Shown here: positions 21,316-26,019 of the stretch, piece by piece
How the letters are laid out: every line of letters begins with the position of its first letter
How positions within the stretch are numbered: position 1 is the first letter of the stretch
Source of the DNA: HRBIN16 sp049969495
GTDB lineage: Bacteria > Armatimonadota > HRBIN16
NCBI GenBank assembly: GCA_049969495.1
Contig: JBMFOT010000048.1
Span: 1 to 26,019 of the forward strand
Direction of reading: 5' to 3'
Length of the DNA stretch: 26,019 nucleotides
Made by a program: the position numbers and the translations under genes
Notes under the pieces: model-generated
Told to the model about the DNA's origin: nothing
What the model saw: only the letters and a program-made list of their open reading frames with translations
Database searches by the model: none

Positions 21316-22005
21316 CTATCGGGTGGAAGGCTGAGCGATGGCGGGGCGGAATGCGGGATACCCTCGGCTCTCCATCATCTCGCCGATGCGTCGCATCAGC
21401 TCACGGCTGAAGGCTTCGCGTGCCTGACGGTCGCTCTCGTACTGCTCGGCAAACTGCTGATAGTACATGGGTTCCCCGAAGACCACCTGCAGGCGGTGCC
21501 AGCGAGGAAGTCGGGGGTCAGCAGGCATAATCTCGCGCGTGCCGATAACGGCGGTAGGAACCACCGGCGCACCACTCATTTTCGCCAGCAGGGCTACACC
21601 GGTTTGCGGTTCCAACAGGTAGCCGTCGCCACTTCGCGTGCCTTCGGGGAACATAATGAGCAGTTCTCCTAATCTCAGCACCTCGAGAGCGGTGCGTAAC
21701 GCTTGCCGGTCGGCGGTGTTCTGGTGCACGGGGAAACAGCCGGCGCGGCGGATATACCAGCGCAGAACAGGTATCTTGAACAGGGGGGCTTTGCCCATAA
21801 AGCAGCATCGGCGCGGCCAGGCGGCGTATGCGACCACTGGCGGGTCCATGTAGCTGGTGTGGTTCGGGGCAAGGATAGCTGCGCCGTCCGGGATGTTCTC
21901 TCGCCCTTCCACCTTCATCCGAAACAGGATGCTGAAAATAGGGTACAACACCCATCGCGACACTAGGTAGAGGGTGGGGCTTCGTTCGTGAACCGGGCAC
22001 GGCAT
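21316..22005 (-). CDS. plsC: 1-acyl-sn-glycerol-3-phosphate acyltransferase
   Basis: Acylates lysophosphatidate to phosphatidate in membrane lipid synthesis, 229 aa. The motifs are textbook: His49-x4-Asp54 (APNHTSYMDPP), GKAPLFKIPVLRWYIRRAGC (motif II region), FPEGTR (119-124) and VVPTAVIGTREI (motif IV region). An N-terminal hydrophobic stretch (LVSRWVLYPIFSILF) anchors it. The ATG at 22005 overlaps the cmk 3' end by 43 bp, and GGAGG lies 10 bp upstream. cmk-plsC adjacency is a common bacterial arrangement and supports the housekeeping role over a carotenoid one. Confidence 0.92.
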   Translation of the reverse strand: MPCPVHERSPTLYLVSRWVLYPIFSILFRMKVEGRENIPDGAAILAPNHTSYMDPPVVAYAAWPRRCCFMGKAPLFKIPVLRWYIRRAGCFPVHQNTADRQALRTALEVLRLGELLIMFPEGTRSGDGYLLEPQTGVALLAKMSGAPVVPTAVIGTREIMPADPRLPRWHRLQVVFGEPMYYQQFAEQYESDRQAREAFSRELMRRIGEMMESRGYPAFRPAIAQPSTR

Positions 22006-22655
22006 AGTTTCAACACCTCCTCTACCACCTGTTCGAGGCTCATGTTGTCGGTATGGATAACCACTGCGTCAGGCGCAGGGCGCAGGGGAGCGATGTGGCG
22101 CGTGCTATCGCGCTGGTCTCGAGCTTCCATGTCCAGCTTCACCTGCTCAAAAGAGATGCTGATACCTCGCTCCAGCAGCTCCTTGTGGCGGCGTCGGGCG
22201 CGTTCGTCCAGCGAAGCGGTCAGGAATATCTTCACCTCCGCGTTGGGGAAGACTACCGTACCCGTATCGCGCCCCTCCGCGACCGTTCCGCCATGCCTTC
22301 CGAGCTCACGTTGCCAGTCCAGCAGTATCTCGCGCACCTCCGGGATGGCGGAGATCGGCGAGGCGAGGTTTCCTACCTCCGGCGTGCGGATGGCTTCCGT
22401 GACATCCTGACCGTCCACCAGCACGCGTTGTTCGCCGTTTTGCTGTAACAGTTCCACTTTCGTTTCGCGTGTCATCTCTATAATATATCGGGTGTCCTGC
22501 GGACGCAAGCCCCGTTGCAATGCCTTCCACGCCAGTGCACGGTACAGCGCGCCAGTGTCCAGATACCGATAACCCAGCGCTTCGGCCACCCGCTTCGCCA
22601 CACTGCTCTTGCCTGCGCCGGCGGGACCGTCAATAGCAATGACCAGTTGCTTCAC
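21963..22655 (-). CDS. cmk: Cytidylate kinase
   Basis: Phosphorylates CMP and dCMP to the diphosphates, 230 aa. The P-loop is IDGPAGAGKSSVAKRVAEAL (residues 8-27), followed by YRYLDTGALYRALAWKAL, TPEVGNLASPISAIPEVREI, and AEGRDTGTVVFPNAEVKIFL with the conserved GRDxG. The LID-type segment RARRRHKELLERG is also present. The start is a GTG at 22655 (GTGA overlap with aroA), with GGAGGGAGG upstream. It lies between aroA and plsC, an order seen in many bacteria. Confidence 0.95.
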   Translation of the reverse strand: MKQLVIAIDGPAGAGKSSVAKRVAEALGYRYLDTGALYRALAWKALQRGLRPQDTRYIIEMTRETKVELLQQNGEQRVLVDGQDVTEAIRTPEVGNLASPISAIPEVREILLDWQRELGRHGGTVAEGRDTGTVVFPNAEVKIFLTASLDERARRRHKELLERGISISFEQVKLDMEARDQRDSTRHIAPLRPAPDAVVIHTDNMSLEQVVEEVLKLCRARFTNEAPPST

Positions 22656-23950
22656 CTCACGCCTCCCTCCAGTTCACGCAGCTTCTCGAAGAAGCTCGGA
22701 AAGGTTTTCTGTACACACTCTGGGTCGGCGATGGCGATACCCGGCACGCGCAACCCGATAAGCGCGAACGCCATCGCGATGCGATGGTCGTTGTAGGTTT
22801 GCACGACGCTTTCTCGCGGCGTGCCGGGGTGGATAGTTAGCCCATCGATATGTTCTTCCACATCGACGCCAAGTCTGCGCAGCTCGGTGGCAACCGCGCT
22901 CACGCGATTGCTCTCCTGATAGCGGGCGTGCTCCACCCCGCGGATGCGTGTAGGGGTATCGGCGAAGGGTGCGACCACCGCCAGCGTGATGAAGGTATCC
23001 GAAATGTCCGACATGTTCACGTCCACGCCGTGCAGGACGCCTGTGCCAGTGACCTCTACCACGTCCGGCAGCCAGCGTACCGAACAGCCCATTTGCTCCA
23101 GAATATCCACAAAGCGAATGTCACCCTGCAGCGAAGCGCGGCTTAATCCACGCACACGCACGCGCCCCCCGGTGATGGCGGCGGCGGCGAAGAAGTAGGA
23201 GGCGGCGGTGGCGTCGGGTTCCACGGCATAGGTTGCTTCTCCTGCCAGGTGGTGCTGTTGCGGGGCAGGAATGACGATGCGAGCCTGCTGCTCTTCCCAT
23301 TTTGCTTCCACTCCGAACTGCTGCATCATCCTCAACGTCATGCGCACGAAGGGAGCAGACACCAGCGCGCCTTCTATCCCTATCGTTACCGTCTGTTTGG
23401 CGCAGGGAGCAACCATCATTAGCGCGGAGAGGAACTGACTGCTGATGTCTCCACGCACTGATACTCCGCCCCCGCGCAGTCCGCGTGCTCGCACAAGCAC
23501 CGGCGGGCAACCCGTGCCCAGCTCAGAGACCGCTTCAGCCCCCAGCGTGTTCAGCGCGTCCAGCAGAGGCTGGATGGGACGCTGGCGCATGCGGGGCGTG
23601 CCGTCTATGCGATACTCCCCTTCACCCAGCGCGACCAATGCGGTCAGGAAGCGCGCTGCCGTACCCGCGTTCGCCACCCAGAGTTCTGCCTCCCTTGCAG
23701 GTATTCTGCCGCCCTCTCCCTGAACCACAATGGTGTCACTTTGCGGTTGTTCCACCGAGAAACCCAGCCGACGCAGGCTCTCGCGCATCACCTGAGTGTC
23801 TTCCGAATCGAGCGCATGTGCTACGGTTACCCGCTGTGCGCACAGTGCGGCAAGTAGCAGGGCACGGTTTGTGATGCTCTTGGAGCCCGGCACGTCCATA
23901 CAGGCGTCCGGCGGAGCGGGAAGAGGCTGGATTCGGCGGGGTGCGCTCAT
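22652..23950 (-). CDS. aroA: 3-phosphoshikimate 1-carboxyvinyltransferase (EPSP synthase)
   Basis: Adds the enolpyruvyl group of PEP to shikimate-3-phosphate, step 6 of the shikimate pathway. It is 432 aa from the ATG at 23950, which overlaps the tyrA stop; the open frame to 24073 is a shadow. Motifs are VPGSKSITNRALLLAALC with Lys24, WVANAGTAARFLTAL, DISSQFLSALMM, VEPDATAASYF, MSDISDTFITLAVVA and YNDHRIAMAFAL. The usual KESDR/KETDR is here QESNR (ARYQESNRVSAVATELRRLG). The first of the two shikimate steps missing between aroF and aroA is not encoded nearby, so the pathway is scattered. Confidence 0.94.
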   Translation of the reverse strand: MSAPRRIQPLPAPPDACMDVPGSKSITNRALLLAALCAQRVTVAHALDSEDTQVMRESLRRLGFSVEQPQSDTIVVQGEGGRIPAREAELWVANAGTAARFLTALVALGEGEYRIDGTPRMRQRPIQPLLDALNTLGAEAVSELGTGCPPVLVRARGLRGGGVSVRGDISSQFLSALMMVAPCAKQTVTIGIEGALVSAPFVRMTLRMMQQFGVEAKWEEQQARIVIPAPQQHHLAGEATYAVEPDATAASYFFAAAAITGGRVRVRGLSRASLQGDIRFVDILEQMGCSVRWLPDVVEVTGTGVLHGVDVNMSDISDTFITLAVVAPFADTPTRIRGVEHARYQESNRVSAVATELRRLGVDVEEHIDGLTIHPGTPRESVVQTYNDHRIAMAFALIGLRVPGIAIADPECVQKTFPSFFEKLRELEGGVR

Positions 23951-24795
23951 AGTCCAAATGCCTGTCGCAGGAGGCGAGCATCCGTGAAGAGGCGCTGGAC
24001 GGTTTCGGCATCCTCGTCGGCGATGGCGGAGCGTACTTCCTGCAGCTTGCCGATGAACTCGTCGATAGCCCACAGTACATGCTCGCGGTTATGCAGGAAG
24101 ATGTCGCGCCACAGCTCCGGCGAGCTGGCGGCGACGCGCGTGCCATCGCGGAAGCTTCCGCCGATTAATTGGGGGTAGGGCGTATTCTCGGCAACGTGCA
24201 CCAGAGCCAGCGCAAGCGCGTGGGGCAGATGGCTGGTGAGCGCAACCGCACGGTCGTGCTCGTTGGGGTCGGCGGTGATAACCTGTGCGCCTACTCCTTG
24301 TGCCAGCGCGGTGACCTTCTGCAAGGCGTGCGGTGAGGTTTTCTCCGTCGGCGTTAACGCCCACGATGTGCCCTCGAACAGGTCCGCGCGCGCGTTATGT
24401 ACCCCGGTCTGTTCGGAACCCGCCATCGGGTGTCCGCCCACAAAACGCTCGCCCAGCAGGTCGGTTGCCTGCTGGACAATGGTGCTCTTGACGGAGCCCA
24501 CATCGGTCACTACGCACTTCGGGGAAAGCCATTGCTGGAACAGCCTGATAGTGGGCACGATCAGCCCTACTGGCGTGCAGACCACCACCACGTCTGCATC
24601 GGTAACGCCATCCTGCAGCGAGGTGGTGGCTTCGTCAATCGCGCCCGCTTGCAAGGCGACCTGCAGTCGTTCCGCATTGCGCCCCACGCCCACAACATGA
24701 TGTGCCAATTCGCGCTGGCGCACCGCCATGCCCAGCGAACCACCGATCAACCCCACGCCGATAATGCATAGCCTGTCGCAAATCGCTTCCGCCAT
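23947..24795 (-). CDS. tyrA: Prephenate (or arogenate) dehydrogenase
   Basis: An NAD(P)-dependent oxidative decarboxylation toward tyrosine, 282 aa. The N-terminal Rossmann motif is LCIIGVGLIGGSLGMAV. VVVCTPVGLIVPTI, CVVTDVGSVKSTIV and FVGGHPMAGSEQTGVHNA (with the active-site His) follow. The helical dimerisation half includes ALTSHLPHALALAL and GGSFRDGTRVAASSPELWRD. I chose the ATG at 24795 because GAGGAGG lies 6 bp before it; an ATG at 24810 overlaps that same ribosome binding site. No ACT domain is fused, so tyrosine feedback may rest on the upstream DAHP synthase. It begins 11 bp after aroF. Confidence 0.93.
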   Translation of the reverse strand: MAEAICDRLCIIGVGLIGGSLGMAVRQRELAHHVVGVGRNAERLQVALQAGAIDEATTSLQDGVTDADVVVVCTPVGLIVPTIRLFQQWLSPKCVVTDVGSVKSTIVQQATDLLGERFVGGHPMAGSEQTGVHNARADLFEGTSWALTPTEKTSPHALQKVTALAQGVGAQVITADPNEHDRAVALTSHLPHALALALVHVAENTPYPQLIGGSFRDGTRVAASSPELWRDIFLHNREHVLWAIDEFIGKLQEVRSAIADEDAETVQRLFTDARLLRQAFGL

Positions 24796-24806
24796 CCTGT
24801 TCCTCC

Positions 24807-25829
24807 TCATATGCTACGCCCGACTGCTGGAGCGAGGGCACGTAACTGCTCCATCATCTGAGCAAACGCCTCGAAGCGCAACGACTGTGGACCATCTTTT
24901 AAAGCGCGTTCGGGGTGTGGATGCACCTCGACGATGACCCCGTCTGCCCCTGCGGCAATCGCTGCTGCCGCCACTGCCGGTACAAGGCTCGCCTTGCCTG
25001 TGCCGTGCGAGGGGTCGGCGATAACGGGCAGGTGCGACAGCTCCTTCGCTACCGGGATGGCGTTGATGTCGAAAGTGTTGCGGGTGTAGGTTTCGAAGGT
25101 GCGGATGCCTCGCTCACACAGGATGATGTTGTAGTTACCACGCGAAGCGATGTACTCCGCTGCCTGCATCCACTCCTCGATCAAAGACGCCCAACCGCGC
25201 TTGAGCAGCACGGGCATGTTCGTATTGCCGATCTCCTTCAGCAGGGCAAAATTGGTCATATTGCGCGTGCCCACCTGAAAGATGTCGGTGTAGCGCGCGA
25301 CGAGCTCCACATCACGGGTGTCCATCACCTCGGTAACGATGGGCAGTCCTGTCTCTTCGCGTGCTGCCGCGAGCAGCTTGAGCCCCTCTTCGCCCATGCC
25401 CTGGAACGAATAGGGCGAGGTGCTGGGCTTGTATGCCCCACCGCGCAGGATGTGCGCGCCTACCTCCTTCACAAAACGGGCGGTCTGCATCAGCTGCTCT
25501 TCCGACTCGATGGTGCACGGACCCGCCATCACCGTCAAGCGGTTTCCTCCGATGGGCACGCCGCGCACCTCGATGACCGTGCCTTCTGGGCGAAAAGCAC
25601 GTCCCACCAGCTTGTACGGCTTGGAGATGATGACCACCCGTTCGACGTAGGGCAGCGCTTGCAGCTGCTCGGAAAGTTCCGCCTTTTCGGTATCCAGCAC
25701 GCCGATACAACCGACGATGGTGCGCTCTACCCCGCGCGAGACGTGCACACCGAACCCGCGCGATTTCAGGTTATCGGTCAACTCCTCCAGGTCTTTCTCT
25801 GTTGCCTGAGGTGTCAGTACGATAATCAA
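24807..25829 (-). CDS. aroF: 3-deoxy-7-phosphoheptulonate (DAHP) synthase, type I-beta with N-terminal FL domain
   Basis: Condenses PEP and erythrose-4-phosphate, the first shikimate step, 340 aa. Residues 1-70 (MIIVLTPQATEKDLEELTDN onward) form the ferredoxin-like regulatory domain known from the Thermotoga maritima enzyme, where it binds tyrosine. The barrel starts near VMAGPCTIESEEQL and shows GAHILRGGAYKPSTSPYSFQ, MPVLLKRGWAS, NIILCERGIRTFE and VIADPSHGTGKASLV. The ATG at 25829 has AGGAGGAG 13 bp or more upstream; a TTG one codon earlier is possible. First gene of the aroF-tyrA-aroA-cmk-plsC operon. Confidence 0.95.
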   Translation of the reverse strand: MIIVLTPQATEKDLEELTDNLKSRGFGVHVSRGVERTIVGCIGVLDTEKAELSEQLQALPYVERVVIISKPYKLVGRAFRPEGTVIEVRGVPIGGNRLTVMAGPCTIESEEQLMQTARFVKEVGAHILRGGAYKPSTSPYSFQGMGEEGLKLLAAAREETGLPIVTEVMDTRDVELVARYTDIFQVGTRNMTNFALLKEIGNTNMPVLLKRGWASLIEEWMQAAEYIASRGNYNIILCERGIRTFETYTRNTFDINAIPVAKELSHLPVIADPSHGTGKASLVPAVAAAAIAAGADGVIVEVHPHPERALKDGPQSLRFEAFAQMMEQLRALAPAVGRSI

Positions 25830-25879
25830 GGCGACACTGCTCCTCCTTCTGTAACCTTGCGATAGGGGTTGGTGAAGGA

Positions 25880-25909
25880 ATTATACAGGAGTGAAGGGGG
25901 AATCGTCAA
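25880..25909 (-). promoter_or_regulatory. Strong sigma-70 promoter for the aroF operon
   Basis: On the minus strand TTGACG (25909-25904), an 18-bp spacer, then a perfect TATAAT (25885-25880). The predicted leader to the aroF ATG is about 45 nt, too short for an attenuator or T-box. Confidence 0.75.
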
Positions 25910-25935
25910 CTGCTAGCCCTGCACGGGCAGAGGGA

Positions 25936-26019
25936 ATGATGGATACACCTCTTTCTGACCCTGTAGGGGACGAGGCTCCCGCCCAGCCGTTGCAGAGCTT
26001 TCAGAGTGCACCTGCACCC
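25936..26019 (+). CDS. Possible N-terminus of a hypothetical protein, partial
   Basis: ATGATG at 25936/25939 follows AGAGGG and opens a frame that stays open for 28 codons to the window edge (MMDTPLSDPVGDEAPAQPLQ and on, Pro/Gln/Ala-rich). No domain is visible. The segment overlaps a short dispersed repeat, so it may not be a gene. It is divergent from aroF. Confidence 0.3.
   Translation, partial: MMDTPLSDPVGDEAPAQPLQSFQSAPAP
25965..25989 (+). repeat. Short dispersed repeat (EGEAP-type), copy 2
   Basis: Contains ACGAGGCTCC and ends in AGCCG, like 15469-15493. In the frame of the possible gene it reads GDEAPAQP. Confidence 0.4.

Noticed and set aside
24915..25865. 316-codon open frame on the plus strand opposite aroF
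   Set aside because: Shadow of the aroF coding strand; composition shows no domain, and aroF is certain.

Overview
The window is a GC-rich bacterial chromosome segment from a draft assembly (100 N at 20973-21072). It carries about 25 protein genes and no rRNA, tRNA, CRISPR array or transposase that I can recognise. The lineage cannot be fixed from the window. A HAF-repeat secreted protein, a short dispersed repeat that reads EGEAP-like in one frame, and scattered housekeeping genes in short overlapping operons fit an Armatimonadota-like (Chthonomonas-type) bacterium. That is an impression from memory, not a test.

Layout. 1-1214 (-): secreted HAF-repeat protein, cut by the window edge. 1380-2000 (-): GNAT acetyltransferase. 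2273-5471 (+): citrate synthase, an ornithine cyclodeaminase-family enzyme, and a nuoB-nuoI pair ending at a GC-rich hairpin. 5572-8287 (+): an envelope-stress module of ECF sigma factor, zinc-finger anti-sigma factor and HtrA/DegP-type protease, preceded by a good ECF-type promoter. 8297-14390 (-): seven-gene carotenoid operon, in transcription order Usp, SAM methyltransferase, CruF-type hydratase, CrtI-type desaturase, family 2 glycosyltransferase, PlsC-type acyltransferase, CrtB. These could make an acyclic, hydrated, glycosylated and acylated carotenoid. 14531-15340 (+): phytanoyl-CoA dioxygenase family protein. 15677-17462 (+): PfkB sugar kinase and CPBP membrane protease, followed by a decayed hybrid histidine kinase remnant. 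17849-19383 (+): purE and selD, where selD has an in-frame TGA at codon 17 exactly where other SelD proteins have catalytic Cys or Sec, so it is very probably a selenoprotein. 19394-21276 (-): two tandem paralogues with near-identical N-termini, repetitive coiled coils and a nuclease-like C-terminal domain; the assembly gap lies in the tandem repeats of the upstream one. 21316-25829 (-): operon aroF-tyrA-aroA-cmk-plsC behind a near-consensus sigma-70 promoter. 25936-26019 (+): possible start of another gene.

The points most worth a second look are the Sec-containing SelD with its candidate bacterial SECIS hairpin, the paralogous coiled-coil/nuclease-like pair with signs of gene conversion and repeat-length change, the compact carotenoid operon headed by a Usp and an unassigned methyltransferase, crtB coding through a terminator hairpin, and the histidine kinase fossil.
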